Of a stretch of 64,000 bases of DNA, positions 54,500 to 64,000 are shown one piece after another. A model generated the notes under the pieces. It made no database searches. It was given only the letters and a program-made list of their open reading frames with translations, and was not told the origin of the DNA. The DNA is from Stropharia rugosoannulata. Taxonomy: Eukaryota > Basidiomycota > Agaricomycetes > Agaricales > Strophariaceae. The stretch covers positions 2,790,001 through 2,854,000 of the forward strand of contig JANCIK010000011.1 of NCBI GenBank assembly GCA_028532985.1, read 5' to 3'. The first letter of the stretch is position 1, and the number at the start of each line of letters is the position of its first letter. The translations under genes and the position numbers were made by a program.

Positions 54500-57280
54500 A
54501 TGGCGGTGACAGCAAAAAACCTGGTAGTTACGGGTGGAAATTTTACTAGCCACCACGGTGGGACGTATGAACTCGGTAAGCGATATTGAAATATATTGGA
54601 ACTGCCATTGACTGTTTAACTCAGCAAGCCTAATGGCAGCCATGGCACCCAATGCCCTTCACAATTCGGCAGCGCGGGATAAACCTCCCCGTTGTCACCC
54701 AGGAACGCGGAAAAACGCCCTCAACTATCTAGACAAACGCGCCGCTGATATACTCATATACCCAAGATCCAAAGTTATTATGCTGTATGGACCTGTTGGA
54801 GCAGGTAAATCAGCGATTCTTCAGACCCAGGCAGAGAAGTGGGTGGACACGTATCTGCTCGCCAGTTTTTTCTTTTCCAGGTCAGACCCAACAACAAACC
54901 ATGCCAAACGGTTTATCGCGACTCTGTGCTACCAGATGGTCAAGAAACTTCCACCAATCAAGCCTTTTGTTGTACAGGCCATTGAGCGCGATCCCATGAT
55001 ATTCCATACCCGTCTTCTGAATCAGATGGACGTCCTTTTAATGGAGCCACTACAAAAATTGCACTCCAACGGGTTCTTTTGTGGTTACACACATCCGTAC
55101 ATTATTGTATGCGACGGACTGGATGAATGTTGCCACCCATTTGACCGAGATCTCATCTTGGAGACCATTGCAAAGCTCATCAGCACCAGTCCAATACCAC
55201 TCATGGTCTTCATGTCGAGCCGAAATGAGCCCGATATTACGAATATGTTGGACTACCACCCGGCACTTAAAGGGCATTGGAAGTCCTATTTTCTAGACAA
55301 TGATGATCAATCACGCTCAGATATCAGGCTATTTTTCAACGATAAATTCCAAGACCTGAGATCCACTCATCAGCATAAGAATAGAATTCCCTGTGGTTGG
55401 CCAAACTCTCGTGCTGTCGACTATCTGGTGAATAAGGCATCTGGGCAATTTCTATTCGCATCCGTCGTGGTTAATTATGCTTCCGCATACAACGAACTCC
55501 CCCATCATCGCTTAGATATCGTTATGGGCCTCAGAGGCGACTCGGACAGCTCACCATTTTCGATGATCGATTCATTGTACACGCATCTCCTGGACCTGAA
55601 GTCTAGCCAGCGCGTCAGAGCCGCTCGGGAAATTATTGCATCCATTCTTGGAGGAGTTGGACACATTTCAGAAATTGCTGCTGTGAACGACATCGCTCAA
55701 GAAGACGTCGAACTGGTCATTGGTCCCCTTGCTTCAGTAATCCAAAAGTCCTACCACAGACTGTCAATAACACACGCATCATTTGCAGACTTTCTTCATA
55801 GCGAAGAACGCAGTGGCAAATTATACATAGGTTCTCGGGAGGAATGTCAACTTCGTACCGCTCGCCTTTGCGTTGACTATTTGAACTCACACCGGAACGA
55901 GTATAGCAAGGATATGATATTTTACCATGTTATGGAGACGATCCGTCTGAAAGACTCATTGTCAGAGCAATGGCGTCAAATTTCAAGGGATATATGCATG
56001 GATACCGTCTGGCCTTTGCAACAAGCGGGTATATTTTATTATTGCTTCAACAAAAGACGCATAGGGGTACGTCACTAGCCAAACAACTATATAACTGCTT
56101 ACTCACTCCGGAAACTAAGCACCATTCAATTTGGGATGCCTTGATCGAGCAGATAATACCAAAACTGCAAGAACAATGCCAGACATACTTGTCAAGTCCC
56201 CATCTGACCATGGCGTTTGTTTTCTATACCGTGATAAAAGTCAATTTTGGCACAGGCGATATTTACTTGCCCACTTTGACCGCATCTCAGCAGAATTTCG
56301 ATAGACGCGCATTTCGTCTAGGTCATATCCATGATGCGCATGACTTCAGCAGTCTCCCTATTATCCGAAAGATATTTGAACATTCTGGGGTCACTTTACT
56401 CCGAAGGCACTTTGACACTGCCGCTATGATTTTGCTCCATTCCCTTTCCAAGAAAATGTTCTCCCTGAACTGTCTTCATAGCCATGGCCTAATATGCACT
56501 CATTGCCGAACCATACACCATGGAGCACTTCGACTGTTGACCGGATCAAAAAGGCCAAGGCAATGGCGGACCCTTCGAGCTTATCGGAATGCAGGTGTCA
56601 AGCTATACCGCTATAAAGCAGTGGCACCTCGTGTTCATAGTCAGGATTATAACCCAAAATTGCTCAATTCACTCGAAGCTATACCACATCTTCTAGGATA
56701 CTGCAGCACCACCCCCAGCATGATCTCATATGTCCGGCAACAGTCTAGGGGAATCTGCCTTGCCCTTCCTGCTGGGCAAAAAGCCCTCAAAGCAGTTCAA
56801 TGGTATTTGACTTGCAGGAGGATTGGGCGTAATCCAGACGAAGAAGTCAAACTTGACTGTATTTCTCACCCCGGCTTCCCTGATTTTTCATATGATTCTG
56901 CTAGACAGGCCTATATAGCTCCTAACATAACGGCCAACAACCCTTTTCTAGCAACAACATCCGATCAGGCCTCTATTGGTCCAAATACAATGATGTATCA
57001 GTATCCATTCTCACATCTTCAACAGGTCTGGACAAAATCTAATACGATGTCATATCCCTATCATTCAGCCCCGTTTCCACAACCTAACCAACATCTTTGT
57101 ACCAAATCGGGGTCGTCTATTTACAGCGGCCATATGGGCTCTAATGCAGCAATACATCCCTATCCAGCTGTGTTTGCCCCTGGGGCTACCACACATAGAA
57201 CCTATGACAACCGGAATTACCATTTCCATTCAGCGCCAGCTGTGGGTCATAAAAAACCTCCATTGGACCTCCCGAAATGA
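54500..57280 (+). CDS. NACHT-domain NLR-like protein, 892 aa
   Basis: Three exons, 54500-54575, 54625-56066 and 56120-57280, are all in frame; the second intron skips the stop of the apparent first frame and joins ...RRIG to HHSIWDALIEQ. The N-terminal ~60 residues (VVTGGNFTSHHGGTYELASL; PPRCHPGTR) are the usual lead of Agaricomycete NACHT proteins. The NACHT has Walker A GPVGAGKSAIL (about residue 90), a sensor-like ASFFFSRSD block and Walker B YIIVCDGLDEC, then MSSRNEPDI and the helical part to DFLHSEERSG. The C-terminal ~390 residues show no WD40, ankyrin or TPR repeats, and the last ~100 are rich in Tyr, Pro, His and Asn (YPYHSAPFPQPNQH). Such proteins act in fungal self/non-self recognition. 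The effector and sensor parts are unclassified. Confidence 0.85.
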
Positions 57281-57514
57281 AACGCGCTGCTTGGCTGTGA
57301 CGGATATGTATCGATTCTAACTTGGATATCATTTCTAGGTTCGTGGAAGTGCTTCGAGCATCATACTAGCAAGTCTCAGCGTGCGTAATACAGTTGACAA
57401 ATCAGCGGAGCAGCAGTGGGGATAGAGGTGATGGTGGTTCGATGGTGGTAACGCAAACGAACCTTCGCTGATATCTGTGAGAAATGATGAGTAATGCAAA
57501 CTGGTGACGGGGAA

Positions 57515-57590
57515 ACTAGACCGATGATCGGACTCTATGAACCTCGATAGAGGAACCGGACTTTAGCGCAGAGAGATTGACATGTCATCC
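57515..57590 (+). repeat. Dispersed repeat, copy 2
   Basis: TAGACCGATGATCGG, CTCTATGAACCTCGATAGAG, ACCGGACTTTAGCGCAGAGA and TGACATGTCATCCC follow the same order as on the minus strand at 29693-29775. This copy lies directly before the right direct repeat. Confidence 0.65.
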
Positions 57591-57594
57591 CATC

Positions 57595-58715
57595 CCTCCA
57601 AGTCACACTGGCTTTGAACACATTAGATATTCAAAAAATGTGATATTTATGTATGGACAAGTTAGGAGTAGGTGGTATAGTACATATTGGCTAGACCGGA
57701 GCAAGGAAGAGGGGTTTATGCATGAGATACGATAGGTAAATACCTTATGGTGTAAAACAGGTATTCTAAGAGATGATGAACTGACTAAGCAACCACGAAG
57801 CCTATGCGAGTTCTCATTCCTAGCATCATGAGGACGATAACGGAAAGCGGCGGGGAAGTGGATGAGTAAGCCCACAGAGCTGAGTGGAAGTACCGCATGA
57901 TTGTTTGCTCGCTATTTTCCACCAGGGGCCGATGGGTGTTTGGTGGAGCCCGTCCCCCGCGATCTGCACGGTCTGTTGAGCGGAAGAACCGCAGAATCTC
58001 CTGCTCGCAATTTTCCACTACGCAAGTTCTGTGTTGGCATGTGCACGGGGTCCGCCCCGTTCGCAATCTGTGATGTCCGTGGATGGATTAATAGATTGAT
58101 GTACTCCGTGGCTAGGTGAGTAGGAGTGGTGAGGGGGATTTAAGTTGGGTGGGGGCTTCATGGTGATGCTGTACGGCTGGGGTGTTGGACGTGTGAGGGG
58201 TATTTATACCCCTCCGAGGCCGTTGCTTTACGTGCCACCCCATGGAACAATGCTCAGGTGTTGGCTACGGTTTATGAAAGCGCAGGTGGTGGGACCACCT
58301 CTGTATTCCCTTATGGGGTATGTACGTATGTTCCCCATTAACAATAAAGCACAGATACCCATTTGGAATATTCACTACCTGCTGAGATTGTTATCGGAAA
58401 ACATTATGCGTGTCTGTCTTATCTCACCACTTTGGGACCACTGTGCCTAAATGAAGTGGCCGTTCAGCTTTGTTATTGGGAGGTAGGTAGGTACTCTACT
58501 TACAACCCCCTGGTCTCACCGCTGTTTCTCTTCGGTCGTTGATTAGTGGCTTGTAGGTTGGAGTCGTTGAATATTATGTCTAGGTTGTTATAGACTGTAT
58601 AGAACACCTAGGTTGGGAATAGCCTGTGAGCGTGTGCGATTCACAGACGGCATAGGCAGAGATGAGACGCGCGGATTCAGTGTGACGCGATCCCCTGTAG
58701 GCGTGTTTATTACGC
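57595..58715 (+). repeat. Direct repeat, right copy
   Basis: Collinear with 49995-51930 in the same orientation, without the 481-bp Mutator-like insertion and without the extra ~250 bp near 51.6 kb. Both copies contain the palindromic GGGGTAT(A/T)(A/T)ATACCCC at 50676 and 58197. The two copies flank 5.7 kb that includes the NACHT gene. Neither copy has gag, pol or a transposase. Confidence 0.8.
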
Positions 58716-61700
58716 GTTAAGTGTATATGTGCTTTATGTGTGCCTGGAGTTCAGTAAATGCCAATGAGCATGGAGCATGCATTTGTGCTCGCTCGTCCTT
58801 TCCAGTATGCCGACCCTTGGGGAGCCGTACCTTTACTGTCCTTATCTCGCTGTCCTCCACTCATTGTCACTGTCCCAATCTACTTCAACTTCAATGACAG
58901 CCCCGCACGACGGACGGTACCCTATGCCAGGCCTCGGCCTCCGTGGTCTTCCCCTCTTTGGTCCCAGTCGCATTTGCTCCTTCCTCTCTTGGTCGGCTAT
59001 CTAAACCCTCGCTATGGCCCGGCGGGACACCCATCCCGGCCCTCGTCATGGCCCCTTTCGACCTCCGCATGCACGGCAAATGAGCCTATGGCGCATACAT
59101 GCGCACAGCGACCATACACAGGACGCAGCAAACCTCGGACACGGACACGGAGCTGGACCTGCTGTAACTCTCACCTCAAACTGGTCCCCTCATCCGAGTG
59201 CTCTGCAACACTGCGTCCTTGCTGTGTCTTGCCGTCTGCTTTTCTAACTCTCACTTGCTCTTTCCGCGTTCGTTTCCTCACTGGCTCCCTCCCCGTTCTG
59301 TGTCCTACTCGCTCGCACATTCCTTGCCTCACCCGCCAACTCCTTTCCTCGCTCGTTCACTCGCTCCGTCTCGCAGTCGCAGTTGCAGTCGCAGTCGCAC
59401 CCCTCGCATCGCTCTTTCTCCTCACACTTTGCCCACTCGCACTTTGCCCACCCGCACTTTGCCCTCCTCGCTCGCTCGCTCCCCGCTAACCTCTTTTCTT
59501 CGTTCGCTCCTTCTCTGACTAACTCACTCGCTCCTCCCCCCACTCGCTCCCTCGATACCGCACTCCCCCGCCTACTCTCCAATTCCAATCTCCACTGTGC
59601 TCCCTCTCTCCCCGCTCCTCCACACTGTCCTCGGTCCCCACAATGCCCCACTGGTTCCATTGTCCCCACCGAATCCATTATCCCCAGCACATCCATCATA
59701 CTACCCTCCCCGCCCCTGTAGCACCGCGCCACGCCGGACGGAGCGCGCTCGGGTTGGGGCTAGGGCGGTGGGTTAGGGCGGGACTGACTATCTCAGAACG
59801 TTCGCGCACGACTTTAGGCTCTGTGCTCTGTGCTCTGTGCTCCACACTTTTTCCTCTATCCCCCACATTCCACCCCCGTCTTCTACCCCCTAGTCCCTTC
59901 GCCCTCCGCCCTCCGTCCTGCACGCTCCAAGATACGCATTCCCTCGTACGCGCTCCGTCCTAGACGCTACACCGACCCTAGCCAAATGGACGATTCGGAT
60001 TGATTAATAGCGGATTGCAGTGCGACTAACACGGGCGGGGTGCGTCGAGGGATGCGTCGAGGGTGTATACAGTATCGCGGGTTTCATGACCTGGTGAGCG
60101 AATGTCGTGCATCGCGGACGGGTGGGGTCGTGATGTTCTCGAGCCGCGCTCTGACGTGTATGGGCAGCAGACTGGAGGCTGGGGGAGCGGGGACGTCGGC
60201 ACGAGGGAGGATGTGTGATTGATTTGGCGTGCTTCGACTGTGACGGCGTTGATGTTGAACGTGGGGGTGATGCGTTGTGGGAGCGGGATTCGGACGCGGG
60301 TGTGGTGTGGGAGTATGAGGACGGAAGGACGGACGGTGGGCGCGTTTGGGGACGGTGCCGGATGGGTCACTGGACGTGCGGCCCCAGGGGCTCAGCGACG
60401 CTTTCCCGCGGGTGACACTTCTTACTCATCACGATACGCTCACGTAATCACTCACCCTCGTCCCACAACCACCATCACCTCCCGATCTGCTCGATCTGCT
60501 CGATCTGCGGCGTAGCGCATAGGCAGGGAGGGGTTGATAGGCTATCATAGACATGCCCGTACTGAGCTCACTATATGATATAGTGTCGATGAGCACATGT
60601 CCATGATATACTACCATCTGCGTGTCTCGACCCCTTCCTGCCTTGCGCGCCCACTCGAGTGTCCGTTCTCGAGTCACTGTATTCTCATCGTCGCGTCGAT
60701 GGAGGTGAATTCATACTCGTAATGGGGTCAGGTCAGGCTTGGACAAGGATGATTGATGAGGTCTAGGCGGAGATGAGGTCTATATGGGCCTTATCTGTCC
60801 CTTCGTCCTCACCCGTGCGCCTTGTCCGAATTCATACCATTTGTCCTTTCCATGCCGCCCAGCTACGACTCCGCCACTGCCGCCCCGTCGTCGATCCGCA
60901 CTCTGCATCTGCATGCGCCCGTCCTTTCTCTTTCTCTGCTCCGTCCCGTTGCTGCCGGGTCTACATCACCAACGTACTCGAGCCTTCCCGTAGACGCCTG
61001 TCCTCCACCCGTGCCGTGTTTCGGCTGCCGCCTTTGGTCCCCTTTTTTGTCCTCCGACCCCCGCTCTGCGCCCTGCGACTTGCGACCTCCACAATTGTTC
61101 TGTGCGTTGCGTCATGGACCCTGGAGAAAATGGACGACCTGGATTGATACAGGACTGAGGTACGACCGCGGTGTGATTTTGAACGGATGGGGTACGTCGA
61201 GGGCTGCCGCGGGTGGATGAGCGGGTTTATCGCGGCGTGCGGCGCGGGGTAAGCGGGAAGCGCGGACGGCGGCGACGGTCGTGGGTCGCACCGTGAAGTA
61301 CATGGGATGTAGGAGTGATTTAGAGCAGGGGCGTGCTTTGACGATGTGGGGATGGGCGGTTTGCTGCAGGGTGGATGGACGGGAGGCAGTGTGCTTCGCG
61401 GACGGGACGGAGGGAGGAGATACGCAGGCGCAGGCGCACCCGCAAGGTGGGGTGGGGTGGGTCGAGGATGGACAAGGCGAGCTAGACGGCCGGGTCCACC
61501 TGCGCACGCCAACGCGTGGACAATGCGAAAGCGCAGGTGAGATGGAGGTGTGTGAGGTTTGATAGCGCGGATCAGTTCCTGGGCGGAAGCGGGCAGGGTG
61601 GCGGAGTGACGGAGGCGGAGGCGTGTCGTGTCGGAGCGAGCGTGTACGCATGTTGCGGGACCTTGAGAACAGACCAGTGACGGATGGGACACTGGGGCAC

Positions 61701-62930
61701 GGGTGACAGGGGAGGGAGTGTGGATGTGCGGGGAGCACTCGCATGCGCGACCTCTTGGCGTCCTCGGGACGGTGCATAACGGGACAGCCATGCTTTTAAA
61801 TTCCCGTGACCCATCTTACTTACTCATCATTTCGATTACCTGTGAGTATCCCGACGGAACTGATGACTAAGACACGTCCCGGGAAAGCTTGGCTGTCTCG
61901 TCGCGCTCGTCGTCGCTACATCTCCCTGCCCGCATCTCTCCCTGCGCACACGCACACCCCTGCCTCGCCCGGGTCCCGCGCACGCCCTGCTCTGCCGACG
62001 CGCCATCATTGCTGATTCAGAATGCTCTGCATCAACCCAACCCGTGCCTCTGAGTCCTGCCCCCCTCGCACGGCCAACGTCCGTCCTCAGGGTTTCACTC
62101 CCATGTTCATGCCCACTATGACACCCATCCACGACATTCCCGGGTCTGCCTGTAGCGCGCCCTCGAAGCCTTAAGCACGCCCCACCCCGGAGCCCCACCA
62201 CCTCCAGTCCACGTCGATACCGCGCAATGCACTGTCCGCCCATCGTTCGTATGCGTTATGCGCTGGGACAATGGATGCGCTGGACAGGACGACGACGGCA
62301 TCAAGGGAGCGAGGACAGACGAAGACAAAGCACAGTGTGGTGTTGGAGCGTGGGCGGGTGCGTCGGTGCGTCTCCCAGTCTGATGCTTACCATGGAGTGG
62401 GGTGTGGAAGTGCGGAGGCGAGAGGGGGGAGAAGCGGGTGAGTGAGTGAGTGAAGGCAAGGGCGTGAGCGGCTGGGCGAGTGAGAGTGGAAGGGTGGGCG
62501 AGTGAGAGCGCAAAGACGTGATCGAACGGGCGGGGAAAGGTGTGATTGAGTGAGTGAGTGAGCCAGAAACACGAGTGAGCCAGAGACGGAGCGAGCGAGC
62601 GAGGAAAGGAGCAAGTGCCAAGCGCGGGACGGGCGAGGGCGGGGAGGAGCGAGGAAGGGGGAGAGCATAACGAGGGGCTGCGAAACAGAGTGAACGAGCG
62701 AGCGAGTGCAAGACGGAGTGAACGGGCGAGAGAAGGCGTGCGAGTGAGAGAAGTATCGTGAGGGCTCTCAAAGTACAGGACGTACAGTCCAAGATGAAAG
62801 GAGAGCGGGCGGGTGCTGTGCATGCGAAGCCCCCTGAGGAGGTGTATGGGTGATATCGATGACGGGGTCGGGTGATGACAAATACAATGATCACCGGGTG
62901 TATAGGGATAGCTAGACTTCGGCTAGCTGA
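58716..62930. other. GC-rich, strand-asymmetric low-complexity block
   Basis: No gene is supported, although GC-rich composition keeps long frames open on both strands. 59190-59720 is pyrimidine-rich on the plus strand with many CTCACTCGC and CTCGCTCGCTC runs; 62390-62760 is its mirror, purine-rich with GAGTGAGTGAG and GAGCGAGCGAG runs. Two looser relatives, near 59985-60065 and 61128-61205, share GGACGA...GGATTGAT...GTCGAGGG. TGTGCTCTGTGCTC triplication lies at ~59818. Encoded peptides are only Ser/Leu/Arg/Pro repeats. Confidence 0.5.
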
Positions 62931-62964
62931 GAGTAGAGTACATAACTACCGAGGAACGGCCAAA

Positions 62965-63065
62965 ACGGTGGGAATGGGATTGTAATCCCACTGCTTTGCT
63001 CTGTGATCCCACCGCTTGTCTCATAATCTCACCGTTTTGTTTCTTATCCCACCGAAAATGATTTT
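62965..63065. repeat. TCCCACCG repeat cluster, left
   Basis: ATCCCACTGCTTTGC, ATCCCACCGCTTGT, ATCTCACCGTTTTGT and ATCCCACCGAAAATG follow one another at ~20-25 bp, preceded by GGCCAAAACGGTGGGAATGGGATT in the opposite sense. A related block with ATCCCACTGCTTTGC lies at 63860-63950. Confidence 0.55.
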
Positions 63066-63264
63066 CACCACATCCGGCCGCCCCCCGACGCCCCCGGTGC
63101 ATCATGCCCTTGTTCCCGCCCTTGTCCCGCTCTGCCCTCCACCACATCCGGGCCACATCAATGAGTTCAACGGTGTATACGCAAGTAAAATCAATAACAG
63201 CTAGCTCTCCAAGTCTTATAGACATTATACTGAATATTTTAATTTACGTATGAAGTCCAATATA

Positions 63265-63765
63265 CTAGTCTACTGTGTATACTAAGTACTGTGTATCAGG
63301 GTATAGTTCAAAGAAGCGGTTCATGACAGCATCTGCCTCTAAATCAAAGACAAATGTCTCGTTAAGGCTATACTCACTAGGCTCAGAAGAAAGGAAGTCC
63401 AGCTCGGCAAATTCTAAATCGTCACCTGAGGGCCATATTAAATCTTTGAAGTCCTCCTGATCATCGAAATCGAGAGGTTGCGTGAGCAGCGAAGACAACT
63501 GCCACTGACTTGCTGGTGAATTCGGTGGAATGGGCGCGGGTTATGATCGCAGCTGTGATGACATCTGTGTGTGGGAGGACGATGGACAAGTGTCTCGAAC
63601 ACGAGAATGTTCAAATTGAGGTCACTCCCCTTCAATAATCCCATCTGTTCCTTGACCTCGTCCTTTTCGATGCTCCATTCCTTTCGCTGGCTAGTAGTTC
63701 CACGGCGCTCCTGCTGCTTCAGAGTGGTTTGTTCAGCCTTGAGATTAGCGGCTAATGTAGAACAC
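63265..63765 (-). pseudogene. Coiled-coil/acidic protein gene, 5' end missing
   Basis: On the minus strand an exon starting after ATTAG at ~63756 reads ANLKAEQTTLKQQERRGTTS and QRKEWSIEKDEVKEQMGLLK (helical, coiled-coil-like), then crosses an intron near 63600-63500 into SSLLTQPLDFDDQEDFKDL, GDDLEFAELDFLSSEPSEYS and DTQYLVYTVD-stop at 63265. The layout of helix plus acidic tail resembles a transcription activator such as a bZIP protein, but no basic region is seen. No start exon is found before the TCCCACCG repeats at 63860, so the gene is probably cut off there. Confidence 0.35.
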
Positions 63766-63854
63766 TTGATAAAAACTCATTGTGGCACAGTAACTCATTA
63801 GGAAGGGCGGGGGACAGCAGGGTCCCGGAGGCGTCTGCTTACATACGCCGCATG

Positions 63855-63950
63855 TTGCCCGATCCCACTGCTTTGCGAAAAGCGCCATCCCACCGAGAAA
63901 CTTTGTGGCCATTTCTAGTCCCATCCATCATCCCACCACTTTGGTCTATA
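63855..63950. repeat. TCCCACCG repeat cluster, right
   Basis: ATCCCACTGCTTTGCG, ATCCCACCGAGAAACTTTG, AGTCCCATCC and ATCCCACCACTTTGGTC. Its reverse complement (CCAAAGTGGTGGGATGATGG) resembles CCAAAACGGTGGGAATGGG at the left cluster, so the two could be decayed inverted ends of one ~1-kb element. Confidence 0.45.
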
Positions 63951-64000
63951 CTCATAACTACCTCCGCACTATGAATCTGAACGGCCACCTTATTATATGC

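Noticed and set aside
58758..59489. Long plus-strand frame of 243 codons
   Set aside because: Product is Ser/Leu/Pro/Arg low complexity from pyrimidine-rich DNA; equally long frames lie on the other strand.
60961..61791. Long minus-strand frame of 276 codons
   Set aside because: GC-rich composition keeps several frames open; no domain, no splice support and His/Pro/Arg-rich nonsense sequence.

Overview
This window comes from a filamentous basidiomycete, most likely an Agaricomycete. Genes are split by 45-60 nt GT-AG introns, and the families present are typical of that group: a DUF6532-type protein, a KDZ transposase with CxC cysteine clusters, a NACHT protein, a CHAT-domain remnant, seven-pass membrane proteins and small secreted proteins. 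Whether it is a Ceratobasidium/Rhizoctonia-type fungus is a guess. All gene models are manual splicing of the raw sequence.

Layout. 1-4 kb: a one-strand cluster of the heptamer CCGCTGA, a decayed F-box/LRR-like stretch and a small coiled-coil gene. 4.09-6.71 kb: the 5' part of a DUF6532-type gene. 6.744-28.085 kb: a 21.3-kb insertion. It is bounded by inverted repeats that each carry three decamers (TACACCCTGC type) at the same 23- and 22-bp spacing, and lined inside by CACTGTGGTATACCACAGTG-like arrays. 28.183-28.500 kb: the last two exons of the same DUF6532-type gene, in the correct phase. The insertion therefore sits inside one intron of that gene.

The insertion is best read as a giant KDZ-type DNA transposon with cargo. 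It encodes the CxC/KDZ transposase (23.0-26.2 kb, minus strand); two paralogous small Cys-containing proteins on either side of it; a coiled-coil protein with duplicated C-x2-C...C-x2-H clusters; two proteins with tandem RNase H1 N-terminal (Cauli_VI-like) domains; a roughly 1,090-residue protein containing an array of near-identical 72-nt exons; and two proteins of unknown family. I found no TET/JBP gene in it.

28.5-49 kb: an AT-rich stretch, a CHAT remnant, a secreted repeat protein, a set of seven-pass membrane-protein genes in various states of decay (one hit by a TA-flanked MITE exactly at a splice junction), a Cys-rich secreted protein and an RRM-like protein. 50-58.7 kb: two direct copies of a ~1.1-1.5 kb sequence flank a NACHT NLR-like gene. 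The left copy carries a 481-bp Mutator-like insertion with a perfect 9-bp target duplication, and a 796-bp TA-flanked element lies between the copies. 58.7-62.9 kb is GC-rich, strand-asymmetric, low-complexity DNA without a supported gene. The last kilobase holds a broken coiled-coil/acidic gene between short TCCCACCG repeats.
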